Below are positions 55,001-64,000 of a DNA stretch of 64,000 nt, in pieces; position 1 is the first letter of the stretch, and each line of letters begins with the position of its first letter. The notes beneath the pieces are model-generated. The model searched no databases and was not told the DNA's origin. It saw only the letters and a list, made by a program, of their open reading frames with translations. The stretch comes from Xenorhabdus eapokensis. GTDB lineage: Bacteria; Pseudomonadota; Gammaproteobacteria; Enterobacterales; Enterobacteriaceae. Position numbers and translations under genes: made by a program. The stretch is taken from NCBI RefSeq assembly GCF_001908105.1, contig NZ_MKGQ01000018.1:1-64000 (forward strand). Direction: 5' to 3'.

Positions 55001-55939
55001 TTGCTTATTGAGAGCATCCGCCGTATCACGAATTTCTCGTTCACCGCTCATGAATACCAGTATGTCACCTGAGCTTTCACGCCCTAATTCATCCACTGCG
55101 TCAATAATGGCTTCAAGCTGGTCTCGATCACTGTCATTATCACCACCCGCCACGGGACGATAACGCACTTCTACCGGATAAGTACGTCCAGATACTTCAA
55201 TAATTGGTGCATTGTTAAAATGGCGGGAAAAACGTTCAGGATCGATGGTTGCAGAGGTAATGATAACTTTCAGATCTGGACGTTTTGCCAGTAATTGACG
55301 CAGATAACCGAGGATAAAATCGATATTCAAGCTGCGTTCATGGGCTTCATCGATAATTAACGTATCATATTGCAATAACAAACGATCTTGCTGCAATTCT
55401 GCCAAGAGAATACCGTCAGTCATCAATTTGACCAGCGTATTTTCACTGACCTGATCATTAAAACGAACTTTATAACCAACCGTCGAACCAAGCGGCGTTT
55501 CCAGTTCATCGGCAATGCGGTTAGCAACCGAACGCGCTGCCAAACGACGAGGTTGGGTATGACCGATTAACCCTTTGACACCCCTTCCCAATTCAAGGCA
55601 GATTTTAGGGATCTGAGTTGTTTTACCTGAACCGGTTTCCCCGGCAATGATAACAACCTGATTATCCCGAATAGCTTTATAGATATCATCTTTCTTCTGG
55701 CTAACCGGCAGGTTTTCAGGATATTGAATCGAAGGACATGCAGACTGGCGATTCATGACTTTCTGTTTTGCAATCGCTATATCCGCAGCGATGGATTGCA
55801 CTACAGCCTGCAAGGAGGCTTGATTCTTTATTTTTGCTGCTCCATACAGACGTTTTTTTAAACGGAACTGATCGCGCAACGGTGTGTGATCAAGTTCAGA
55901 GAATAATTCAGAAAATGATACTGTCAAAGGTGATTCCAC
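52019..55939 (-). CDS. hrpA: ATP-dependent RNA helicase HrpA
   Basis: 1306 residues, DEAH-box helicase. Walker A GETGSGKT near residue 100, DEAH in TLIIDEAHERSLN, SAT in VIITSATIDPERF, and QRKGRCGRVSDGICIRLY as motif VI, then the HA2/OB region and the long HrpA-specific C-terminal domain. In E. coli HrpA resolves stalled ribosomes on mRNA. GTG start with AAGGA eight bases upstream. Full length (E. coli 1300). Confidence 0.97.
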   Translation of the reverse strand: MESPLTVSFSELFSELDHTPLRDQFRLKKRLYGAAKIKNQASLQAVVQSIAADIAIAKQKVMNRQSACPSIQYPENLPVSQKKDDIYKAIRDNQVVIIAGETGSGKTTQIPKICLELGRGVKGLIGHTQPRRLAARSVANRIADELETPLGSTVGYKVRFNDQVSENTLVKLMTDGILLAELQQDRLLLQYDTLIIDEAHERSLNIDFILGYLRQLLAKRPDLKVIITSATIDPERFSRHFNNAPIIEVSGRTYPVEVRYRPVAGGDNDSDRDQLEAIIDAVDELGRESSGDILVFMSGEREIRDTADALNKQNFPHTEILPLFARLSNSEQNRIFQPHVGRRIILATNVAETSLTVPGIKYVIDTGFARISRYSYRTKVQRLPIEPVSQASANQRKGRCGRVSDGICIRLYAEEDFLSRPQFTDPEILRTNLASVILQMTAIGLGDVSAFPFVEAPDKRNIQDGVRLLEELGAIDPESLSEGAYRLTPIGRQLAQLPIDPRLARMVLEAKAHGCVREVMVIASALSIQDPRERPLEKQQASDEKHRRFADKDSDFIAFLKLWDFLVEQQKALSSSQFRKLCRQDYLNYLRVREWQDIYTQLRQVVKEIGLPINSQEADYRSIHIALLVGLLSHIGQKDTDKQEYTGARNARFSVFPGSGLFKKPPKWAMVAELVETSRLWGRIAARIEPEWVEPLAAHLIKKHYSEPHWQKSQGAVMAMEKVTLYGLPVVTGRLVNYSRIDPMLCRELFIRHALVEGDWQTRHSFFRANLKLREEVEELEHKSRRRDILVDDETLFSFYDQRIGKDVISSRHFDRWWKVASKDQPELLNFEKSMLIKGDANKVSALDYPNYWYQGNLQFRLSYQFEPGTDADGVTVHIPLPVLNQVKDEGFDWQIPGIRHELVIALIKSLPKPIRRNFVPAPNYAQAFLERVTQPQAPLLDSLEKELRRMTGVTVSRDDWQLEQVPDHLKITFRIIGENKTGEKNKPLAESKDLSALKLKLKEKVQETLSAVADDGIEQNGLHIWSFGTLPECYEQKRGGYSVKAFPALVDEKDSIGIKLFETESEQQNAMWEGTRRLLLLNIPSPIKYLHEKLPNKSKLGLYFNPYGKVLDLIDDCISCGVDKLIAENGGPVWNEQAFSSLHDKVRADLNDAVVDIAKQVEQILTAVFNINKRLKGRVDISLALALSDIKEQISGLVFNGFVTSHGWKRLADVLRYLNGIERRLEKLAVDPNKDRAHMSRVEHIQRQWQQWLAKLSVQQKPLPEVKEVRWMIEELRISLFAQQLGTAYPISDKRILQAMENIAS

Positions 55940-56886
<947 letters not shown>

Positions 56887-56930
56887 TATTGTTCCGCAGA
56901 ATTATAAAGATAGCGCACCATTCGGCGCGC

Positions 56931-57251
56931 TTATTTTTGCACCCAATTGCCATTAATACCGAGCACATATTCTCCAGAAGCGGCACGGTTTACCAACTTT
57001 TCTCCTGCCATCCTGGCAACTTGCGCAGTCGTCATGTTGTTTTGAGCCGCTATCTCAGCGTATTTCTTTTGCCGCTCATCGTTAACTCTTTTAACCACTG
57101 ATTGAGCATCCTGGGTATTCTTTACCTGTGCCAGATAGCCACTAAATGTCTCTCCCACCAGCCCTTGCTGTTTTGCTTCATTCAACGTCATGCCCATAGC
57201 AAAGGAACTGAATAGCAGGCTTAACAGAAATATTATTCCTATTTTTTTCAT
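56931..57251 (-). CDS. ydbL: YdbL periplasmic protein
   Basis: 106 residues with a signal peptide (IIFLLSLLFSSFAMG) and a DUF1318 body (LNEAKQQGLVGETFSGYLAQ ... GEYVLGINGNWVQK). Partner of YdbH and YnbE, modulating their envelope bridge in E. coli. Third gene of the ydbH-ynbE-ydbL operon, ten bases after ynbE. Confidence 0.93.
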   Translation of the reverse strand: MKKIGIIFLLSLLFSSFAMGMTLNEAKQQGLVGETFSGYLAQVKNTQDAQSVVKRVNDERQKKYAEIAAQNNMTTAQVARMAGEKLVNRAASGEYVLGINGNWVQK

Positions 57252-57261
57252 GTGTTAGCCC

Positions 57262-57486
57262 TTAGAATAAGTTAGAGTTATCTTTGAGCATATCTTCAAT
57301 TTGTCTGTCAACCTTAATATGAATTTCGTGCTCAATTTTGACATTCATGTTGATGTTGATAGGCTTATCCGGTGTCGCCACTTCCAATCTGAGACAACCC
57401 ACTAATGCCATACTGAATAAGGCTACGCTGACCAACATCACACCCACTTTTACCGTTGGCAACCTGAATCTAATGTTCGTTCTCAT
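57262..57486 (-). CDS. ynbE: YnbE outer-membrane lipoprotein
   Basis: 74 residues with a lipoprotein signal and lipobox LVGC, then VATPDKPININMNVKIEHEI. YnbE is a small outer-membrane lipoprotein that multimerises and continues the beta-strand groove of YdbH, forming a lipid bridge between membranes. Slightly longer than E. coli YnbE because of its N-terminal leader. Overlaps ydbH by four bases. Confidence 0.92.
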   Translation of the reverse strand: MRTNIRFRLPTVKVGVMLVSVALFSMALVGCLRLEVATPDKPININMNVKIEHEIHIKVDRQIEDMLKDNSNLF

Positions 57487-60107
57487 TTATCACTCCCACT
57501 CATTACAGATATATTTTTCTGTAACCATTCTTCCAAGTTACTGCCAAAACGCAGGCTACGCCATAATTGAAAAATATTCTCTTCGTGATGATAGTTAAGC
57601 CTGACTTCGCGTTTTCTATCCACTACAGGATTTATCCCACTAATCTCTGAATGCAATGTCAATATCCCCAAATTATCGAGCGTAACATATGCTTTTGAAC
57701 GATCGATTTCTAAATAACGCAGCCAATCCATTGCCATACCTGCCGATAAGTCATTTTTCCCTATAGAATCAACTGTATCCTTATCCAACCTTAATGTCAG
57801 ATAATCTTCATTGGATACCCAGCCCCGTTGAATAATCCAACGTTTATCATTTAATAATACAGGCAATTCACCGCTAATTTTTCCTGACATCGCCATTTGT
57901 TTGACTTTCAATACGCCAAACAATTTACTTAAATTCAGTTTGTTAAACCGTAATACCGCAGCTTCTTTTTGTGGGATCTGTAATTGTTCCATTGTCAATT
58001 TACCATCCAGTATATCTACGTTCACATTGGTCAACGTCAATGGCTGTTCGTCCGTGGCTGGATAGTAACCCAGCAGATCGGCTGTTACATTTTGCATATC
58101 AAACAGACCCTTAATTGCCTTGATCCGCAACTGGACGGGAGATCCCAGCCCTAACTGCCACGAGTGCTCCTGTAAACGCCACGGCAAAACAAAATCCAGA
58201 CCATTAATTTCCCCATTTTTCAGCCACATGCCTGCATTTTTAACCACCCAATGACCGCCTGCAAGCAATCCTTGCCCCTTTGCTGCGGAAAAAGCAGCCT
58301 GAGCATAAACCGTTCCACCAAGCACGGTAATCCCCAAATCTGACGGAATTAAAGATTGAAAGGCTAATAAAGATTGCTTTGGCCAGCGCGCTTCTCCTCT
58401 CAATCTTTCTCCATCCCAACGACTATAAAAGGGAATTGGGCCAATACCCTTGGAGTACAGTTTGCCATTTAACATAAAATCATCAGGGGATTTTCCTGCA
58501 AGCGTAGCTTTAAACTCAAAAGCCGGCAAAAAACCACCAGAGCGAAATTCTGTTTTTTGGACAGATAACTGCAAATCTCCCGTTAAATTAAGGCGATCTG
58601 CCGCCCGCTCCCAAATTAACGAATTAGTCAGTCTTAAGCGCGGTGCTTGCATTTTCACAAAACCATATTGGATAAAATCAAAGCCTGTATTTAATGCATC
58701 TACCGTTATCTTCGATTGATTCCAGCTTCCCCTGCCTGCGATATCCCATTTAGCTTTTAATGGTGGTAAATGTCCATTTCCCCAATAACGCCAATTCCAA
58801 TTTCCCTGATCGGGTATAAAATCCTTTGCGAAACCCGCCAGATGTAGTTTAAATTTCCCCCAATAACGGTCTTGTGCCGTCACAATGGCTTGAAGACGGC
58901 CAGTAAAACCATTGCGAGTTAAATAAGTGCCCGCCAAAGGCAATCGGGCTTCTTTGACAGTAAATGTTTCACTGACCTTTCCCCATGCCCGAAACAAAGC
59001 ACCTGGATGAAAAGTTATTTTAGGATCAACCAATGGCCCTGTAATAACGGCAGGCAATGACATCGTCATGACCATCTGGCCGCTATTCATTTGCCCAGTT
59101 AACTGAAACGGAATATGAACATTGGTTATATTGATTGGCGTTGGTTTCACGGAAAGAACAACATTGCCTTTACCCTGCTCATTTTGAGTAACCAGATTTA
59201 TCCGCCCACTGACAAACATGCCTGACAAACCTTTTTTCCATTGTTCAAGCGTAATATTCACCCTTCCAGACAACGTTTGATTACTCTCCAACCATTGCCA
59301 TTTACCATTAGCAATCTGGAACTGCGATTCGTCGAATGACCAAGGTAATTCTGCTAATGTTTGCCGGTTTTTCTCTTCAATAACGGTAAGCAATCCGCTC
59401 TGTTCCTGCCAATTCAATGCCAGTTGCAACGGGTCGGGATATTGACTCAGGGATAAGTGCGCTACAATTTGGCCTTGTTCTGGTAGCGTTGCAGTATTCA
59501 AGGGTAATGTGATATTTCCATTCAGGGAAATTACCTGTTCAGGCAATTTCACAAAAAAGCGCTGAACAATGAGCTTCTGCTTATCGGTAATATGTGCATT
59601 GAGTTTTAATTTTTCACCTTGATAAGAGAATATTTTCCCCTGAGCTGATGAACTAAATTGCAGTTTGCCAGCAAACTCCTGCCAAGGCATAAGAGCCAGA
59701 TGATCAACGGTAAGATTAACCGCAGGTATTACGGATAATATTTCTTGCACAGAGAGTGGGGCTGATCGCTCTTTTGCTACAGGTAATTTCGCCAGACATT
59801 GGCTCTGGCTGTCAATATTGGCGGCATGAATATTCCAGCGGCGATTTTCACTATTTTCCACGGATAAATATTCCACAGATAGCCCAGAGATTTTGACCCA
59901 TTCACACGCTTTCGCCTTTAATGACAGTTCGTCTAACCACAATGTACTGTTTTTCCACCGCGGTTGGCTCAAAGAAAAAGTGACACCCTGTGGCAACCAA
60001 TAACTGGCAATCAATGGTAACCAACGTGGAAGTGTATACCATCCCACCGACGCCAATAACACCAACAGAACCACCATTACTGCAAATACTTTGAGTATTT
60101 TTGCCAT
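57483..60107 (-). CDS. ydbH: YdbH, TamB-like intermembrane lipid-transport protein
   Basis: 874 residues: one N-terminal membrane helix (LKVFAVMVVLLVLLASVGWY) and a long periplasmic body of beta-strands in the AsmA/TamB-like fold. YdbH, TamB and YhdP are partly redundant phospholipid carriers between inner and outer membranes in E. coli. The ATG at 60107 follows TAAGGG. First gene of the ydbH-ynbE-ydbL operon. Confidence 0.95.
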   Translation of the reverse strand: MAKILKVFAVMVVLLVLLASVGWYTLPRWLPLIASYWLPQGVTFSLSQPRWKNSTLWLDELSLKAKACEWVKISGLSVEYLSVENSENRRWNIHAANIDSQSQCLAKLPVAKERSAPLSVQEILSVIPAVNLTVDHLALMPWQEFAGKLQFSSSAQGKIFSYQGEKLKLNAHITDKQKLIVQRFFVKLPEQVISLNGNITLPLNTATLPEQGQIVAHLSLSQYPDPLQLALNWQEQSGLLTVIEEKNRQTLAELPWSFDESQFQIANGKWQWLESNQTLSGRVNITLEQWKKGLSGMFVSGRINLVTQNEQGKGNVVLSVKPTPINITNVHIPFQLTGQMNSGQMVMTMSLPAVITGPLVDPKITFHPGALFRAWGKVSETFTVKEARLPLAGTYLTRNGFTGRLQAIVTAQDRYWGKFKLHLAGFAKDFIPDQGNWNWRYWGNGHLPPLKAKWDIAGRGSWNQSKITVDALNTGFDFIQYGFVKMQAPRLRLTNSLIWERAADRLNLTGDLQLSVQKTEFRSGGFLPAFEFKATLAGKSPDDFMLNGKLYSKGIGPIPFYSRWDGERLRGEARWPKQSLLAFQSLIPSDLGITVLGGTVYAQAAFSAAKGQGLLAGGHWVVKNAGMWLKNGEINGLDFVLPWRLQEHSWQLGLGSPVQLRIKAIKGLFDMQNVTADLLGYYPATDEQPLTLTNVNVDILDGKLTMEQLQIPQKEAAVLRFNKLNLSKLFGVLKVKQMAMSGKISGELPVLLNDKRWIIQRGWVSNEDYLTLRLDKDTVDSIGKNDLSAGMAMDWLRYLEIDRSKAYVTLDNLGILTLHSEISGINPVVDRKREVRLNYHHEENIFQLWRSLRFGSNLEEWLQKNISVMSGSDK

Positions 60108-60336
60108 TAAACCCTTATCTCTTCTTGTCACCCTGAGAACAACTTCCTGTTATGATAATCTCATATCAGGCTCTAAGCCGATTTATTATACAAGCTATCT
60201 CTATGAATAGCTTATCCGGCGATTTATTCGAGTATAGCGAAAGATAACGTTTAGAACCTTCAGGAGACATCATTATTGCAGGCAGTTTTTGCAGGCTCGA
60301 ATGATTCTATAGTTACTGTATAGTGGAGATGTTGTT

Positions 60337-61332
60337 ATGAAACTGGTTGTTTACAGTACAAAGCAGTATGACCGTAAGCATTTTGAAATGCTCAACCAAA
60401 AACTTGGCTTTGATTATCATATCGAGTTTTTTGATTTTCCTTTGAGTCCACAAACGGCCAAAAATGCCGTTGATGCAGATGCCATATGTATTTTCGTCAA
60501 TGATGATGGTGGACGGGAAGTGCTGCAAGAACTGGCAGAGATGAACATCAAAATCCTGGCACTACGCTGCGCCGGATTCAACAATGTCGATCTGGATGCT
60601 GCGAAGGAATTAGGTATCCAGGTTGTTAGAGTACCGGCTTATTCTCCTGAATCCGTTGCCGAACATACGGTTGGATTGATGTTATGTCTTAATCGACGTA
60701 TCCACCGCGCCTACCAACGTACCCGCGATGCCAATTTTTCTCTTGAAGGATTAACGGGTTTTAATATGTATAAACGTACTGCGGGCATTATCGGAACAGG
60801 AAAAATCGGTATTGCTACTTTGCGGATCTTGAAAGGCTTTGGGATGCGTTTACTGGCACATGACCCCTACCCCAATTCTGAGGCCTTGAATATGGGTGTG
60901 GAATATGTAGATTTGGATACGTTATATGCGGAATCGGATGTAATCTCCCTGCATTGCCCCATGACACCAGAAAACCACCATTTATTGGATGAAACAGCGT
61001 TCAACAAAATGAAAGATGGCGTGATGATTGTTAATACCAGCCGAGGCGCCTTAATTGATTCTGTGGCTGCTATTAATGCTCTGAAACAACAAAAAATTGG
61101 CGCGCTTGGCATGGATGTTTATGAAAATGAAAGAGATTTATTCTTCGAAGATAAATCAAATGACGTTATTCAAGACGATATCTTCCGCCGCTTATCTTCT
61201 TGCCATAATGTACTGTTCACCGGCCATCAGGCATTCTTGACCGAAGAAGCCTTAACCAGTATCAGTGAAACAACTTTGCAAAATATTCAGCAATTAGTTG
61301 CTGGAAAGGTTTGTCCAAATCTTGTTGAATAA
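60337..61332 (+). CDS. ldhA: Fermentative D-lactate dehydrogenase
   Basis: 331 residues. NAD-binding GTGKIGIATLRILKGFGMRL near residue 150, active-site Arg in NTSRGALIDS, Glu in MDVYENERDLFF, His in FTGHQAFLTEEAL. Cytoplasmic enzyme reducing pyruvate to D-lactate under fermentation. Divergent from ydbH, the conserved arrangement. Confidence 0.97.
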   Translation: MKLVVYSTKQYDRKHFEMLNQKLGFDYHIEFFDFPLSPQTAKNAVDADAICIFVNDDGGREVLQELAEMNIKILALRCAGFNNVDLDAAKELGIQVVRVPAYSPESVAEHTVGLMLCLNRRIHRAYQRTRDANFSLEGLTGFNMYKRTAGIIGTGKIGIATLRILKGFGMRLLAHDPYPNSEALNMGVEYVDLDTLYAESDVISLHCPMTPENHHLLDETAFNKMKDGVMIVNTSRGALIDSVAAINALKQQKIGALGMDVYENERDLFFEDKSNDVIQDDIFRRLSSCHNVLFTGHQAFLTEEALTSISETTLQNIQQLVAGKVCPNLVE

Positions 61333-61474
61333 TTTTCAATAATCACTCACAACCGCTTCTACGGTTATGATTACTCAATATTAACTGGGTAATCCTTTTA
61401 ACCAAAATACAATGCTACAAATCTCACGAACAGAAAACACAAGGTATCCTGTTCGTGAGTCTTTTATGATAAAA

Positions 61475-62802
61475 TTAATTGCCTGCTTTATTTTCAAAAG
61501 TCATTTGCCACTCATCTTGTGCCACTTGATTACCCGGAGCCCAACACGGGACAAGTTTTCTGTTCTCTGCATATGAAAGACTGCTTTCATAGAGGTAACA
61601 TTTATAATATTCATTATAAATGTTACCATCTTTTATAGTCCAGACGCTTTCTCTCGTTGGCACACCATTAACCCAAGTAAACACAGTTCTTCTGTTATCT
61701 TCAATAAAAACACTGGCATACAAAAACTCTTTATGATAAGTGTTGAATATATAATACTGATTATTGTTTTCATCGTAAGGAATTAACATCCAAAAACCGT
61801 TAATTACCTTATTTCCCGGAGCCCAGCCAAAAACCTGTCTCCTGTCCCCTTTTGAGTCCATATATAAAGAAGCATAGAAATAATGCCTCCCATAATATTC
61901 GTTAAAAATAGAATATATCGGCAAATTATATAGGTCTCTATTTTCATTCCTCTTTATTATCTCGGCAACCAGGGCATTAGTATAAAAGTCCATTACAATG
62001 ATCCCAATGTGCGGTGCCTCATTTTTTGAATTATCTACCAAATCACAACCCAGTCCCTCTTTAAATTCACTAGTTATTATGGGTAGAAATACTGTGGAAA
62101 ATTCCTCTCGTACGTTAAAAATGCTTGGGCCCCCTGCTGGACTACAGTGATTTAAATATATTTCAGATGTATCATTATTTCGATTTGATTTCGTTGCCTC
62201 ATTTACAAAGTTAACTACAAATGTTTTTTTTCCTCATCGGTAATAACAGCATTATCCTGAACGTTTATAGAATCATAGGGAATTCCTGGCAATGTACGTA
62301 CATTTGAAAGAATAACAATTTTTCCCCTTACTTGACCAAGTGTTGGAATAGCAGACTCCAGATACATGCTGTTATGATAGCTTGAATAATATGTATTAAA
62401 TATTTTCACAAACTCAACATCATCAATAGGAATAGGTGATTCTTCTTTTTTTATTCTCATAACAATGGTTTCAGAACTATTATTTTCCAAAAAGGAAATG
62501 CATTCATTTAAAACATCACCAAAGTTTATATTGAGATAAAAATCACCAAAATGGATGGTGAATACATAATTAATTCCACGACATCTAATATCCAGATAAC
62601 GGATACCATCTGCCAGTTGTTTTGTTATTGTGCAATCCGGATTTTGTGTAGCAACACCTCTATCAATAAAATCCGGTTGCCCCGATGCTCCTTTTCTGGC
62701 ACAACTGACGTGAGTTCCCGGAATAGATATGCACGCTAAACTTTTACCATCATCAATGCAACTCATCCAGTTGTTAGTATTGCTTAATAACGAATATCTC
62801 AT
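61475..62802 (-). pseudogene. PI-PLC X-domain protein with threefold-repeat C-terminal domain, frameshifted
   Basis: The 5' part (62802 to about 62215) encodes a phosphatidylinositol-specific phospholipase C X domain: ISIPGTHVSCARKG with His31, YLDIRCR, and FTIHFGDFY with the second His. The usual Asp after the first His is Val32, so activity may be altered. At A8 (near 62223-62230) the frame breaks: it closes with KKHL, while adding one A would continue as KKTFVVNFVNEATKSNRN to a full 442-residue protein. The C-terminal part holds three about 45-residue repeats (IFNEYYGRHYFYASLYM; IFNTYHKEFLYASVFIE; IYNEYYKCYLYESSLSY) with WAPGN motifs, suggesting a beta-trefoil. ATG at 62802 follows GGGGGAGG. 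No signal peptide. It is either a pseudogene or expressed by slippage. Confidence 0.75.
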
Positions 62803-63239
62803 ACTTACCTCCCCCAAAAAATAATACTGAGATCCCTTTTAATCAAAGAATCTAAGTTCCACTCATCAGGCAATGCTATTTCCCTATTATCGAGAAAGTT
62901 TCGCTATCCTTAAGGGCAAGATGATAGTTAGTATTAAATAGCTTATCTACTCCTGTTCATTCTTAACCTGGTTCATCTCTTCCTCGGACAATAATCGTTA
63001 TATAGTAATTGTTCATGTTAATAAAAGTTTTCTGACCCAAAATGCTTACTAGAAAAATAAATAATTAACATTTGTAATTATAATAAAAGTAACTTTAATA
63101 AGTGTGCTCAACTTCACAAAATTTCACAATTTCTCTTGATATCATAACATATTGCATTTAATAAGGTTTTCCCACATATGCCATACCCCAAGCATCTAAT
63201 GCATGATATAAAATCCCTTTTATATCAAACAAAAGATAA
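62803..63239. other. Intergenic region between the PI-PLC gene and ycgN
   Basis: About 440 AT-rich bases. An AT-rich hairpin GATATAAAA-TCCC-TTTTATATC (63205-63226) follows the ycgN stop and may end its transcript. The rest is the promoter region of the PI-PLC gene; no gene seen. Confidence 0.5.
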
Positions 63240-63674
63240 TTACATGGGTTTATTAAGGATATGCTCTTCCCAATCCACCACATCCACTTCACGCACAGCA
63301 ATATGCCTGACAGAAATACGCTCCGCATGCATGGCCGATTTTGAACCACTGACCAAGGGATGCCAAGGAAGGAGTCTTTGCCCCTCGCCAATCAGACGAT
63401 AAGCACATGTCTTTGGCAGCCATTCAAAGGTGTTCATATTCTCACGAGTCAATTTGATACAGTCAGGCTCGTATCTGAAACGATCTTCATAATTCTTGCA
63501 CTGGCAGGTTTTAATATTCAGTTGATTGCAAGCAACATTGGTAAAATAAATTTCATCCGTATCCTCATCCATCAACTTATGCAGGCAGCACTGACCGCAA
63601 CCATCACATAGTGCTTCCCACTCTTGATCTGTCATTTGTTCTAAGGTTTTCACCCGCCAGAAAGGTTGAGACAT
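63240..63674 (-). CDS. ycgN: YcgN family protein (UPF0260)
   Basis: About 144 residues with the family's cysteine-rich signature [53 protein letters not shown] and [20 protein letters not shown]; the CxxC(x)nCC pattern suggests a metal cluster. Full length. The ATG at 63674 (MSQPFW) has AGGA 12 bases upstream; an ATG at 63686 lies too close to it. Followed upstream by ycgM, the conserved pair. Confidence 0.94.
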   Translation of the reverse strand: MSQPFWRVKTLEQMTDQEWEALCDGCGQCCLHKLMDEDTDEIYFTNVACNQLNIKTCQCKNYEDRFRYEPDCIKLTRENMNTFEWLPKTCAYRLIGEGQRLLPWHPLVSGSKSAMHAERISVRHIAVREVDVVDWEEHILNKPM

Positions 63675-63695
63675 AATTTCTGTCATTCCTCGTAG

Positions 63696-64000
63696 TTAAA
63701 TCACTCTGGTTGTCAAAACGTGCTCATTGAGAGAAACGCCTAACACATCATCAGATTGCAATGACCCTACGCCTTCAGGCGTTCCCGTCAAGATAATATC
63801 GCCTGGACGCAAGGTAAAAAAACGCGACATGTAACTAATTAACGAAATGATAGGCGTTCGCATGTCACTCGTGTTGCCGTTTTGACGCAATTCGCCATTT
63901 ACGGTCAAAGAAAGTTGGGCATTTTGTGGATCACCAAAAGCATTGACAGGAATAAAACCCGAGATCGGACATGACTTATCAAATGCCTTACTTTTTTCCC
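63696..64000 (-). CDS. ycgM: YcgM, fumarylacetoacetate hydrolase family (partial)
   Basis: The last about 100 residues of a fumarylacetoacetate hydrolase-family enzyme, cut by the right edge of the window: FDKSCPISGFIPVNAFGDPQ, LTVNGELRQNGNTSDM, and FFTLRPGDIILTGTPEGVGS. Only the C-terminal half is visible; the start lies beyond 64000. Reads into ycgN with nine bases between. Confidence 0.92.
   Translation of the reverse strand, partial: EKSKAFDKSCPISGFIPVNAFGDPQNAQLSLTVNGELRQNGNTSDMRTPIISLISYMSRFFTLRPGDIILTGTPEGVGSLQSDDVLGVSLNEHVLTTRVI

Overview
The window is enterobacterial DNA of low to moderate GC. It most likely comes from the insect- and nematode-associated Morganellaceae (Photorhabdus or Xenorhabdus). 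The inference rests on full-length orthologues of Enterobacterales genes (fnr, uspE, pntAB, ydgH, ydgI/arcD, hrpA, azoR, ydbH-ynbE-ydbL, ldhA, ycgN, ycgM) interleaved with AT-rich accessory modules: a secreted S8 autotransporter, a secreted S1 protease, a tyrosine decarboxylase, a chaperone-usher fimbria and a PI-PLC-like secreted enzyme. The backbone genes are ones that lie around the replication terminus in relatives, and a near-perfect dif site (8069-8096) fits that position. No species-level assignment is possible from the sequence alone.

Layout. 1-8.1 kb: right-hand part of an integrated filamentous phage (inovirus). It holds ssDNA-binding protein, small coat protein, major coat protein, a terminator, a pIII-like adhesin, pVI, pI/Zot and the pIV secretin. 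These are followed by a hairpin in the packaging-signal position, a complementary-strand origin recognisably related to the f1/M13 one, then leftward cargo (P63C-domain protein, zinc-ribbon protein, ribbon-helix-helix-like protein), ending at dif. 8.1-20.6 kb: a degenerate gene, yaiI, an AraC regulator with a transglutaminase-like protein, an old-yellow-enzyme reductase, LysR plus an MFS pump, an ASCH protein, a DUF2946 protein with a TonB-dependent copper receptor, MarR divergent from an EamA exporter and FMN reductase, and a GNAT acetyltransferase. 20.9-25.7 kb: two secreted serine proteases, each followed by an almost identical terminator hairpin. 25.7-28.7 kb: two SAM methyltransferases around an MFS pump.

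28.8-34.1 kb is the most unusual region. A tight leftward operon encodes an Fe(II)/2-oxoglutarate (TauD-type) dioxygenase, a protein with a C-x6-C-x3-C motif resembling the Gp88 family, and a shortened RlmN/Cfr-type radical SAM enzyme that keeps both catalytic cysteines but lacks the N-terminal domain. A bacterial-type tyrosine decarboxylase lies just upstream. This looks like an undescribed modification or small-molecule pathway. 34.5-45.4 kb: an orphan DmsC-like membrane anchor divergent from fnr, uspE, an orphan tyrosine recombinase, pntAB, and ydgH and ydgI.

45.7-51.9 kb: a small cysteine-rich secreted peptide, then a four-gene fimbrial operon (pilin, chaperone, usher, adhesin). A short ERIC-like element sits between chaperone and usher, and 16-bp direct repeats flank the operon. 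52-64 kb: hrpA, azoR, the ydbH-ynbE-ydbL envelope lipid-transport operon, ldhA, a PI-PLC gene with a threefold-repeat C-terminal domain broken by a one-base shift in an A8 tract, ycgN, and the 3' part of ycgM cut by the window end. No rRNA, tRNA, CRISPR array or intact insertion sequence was seen.
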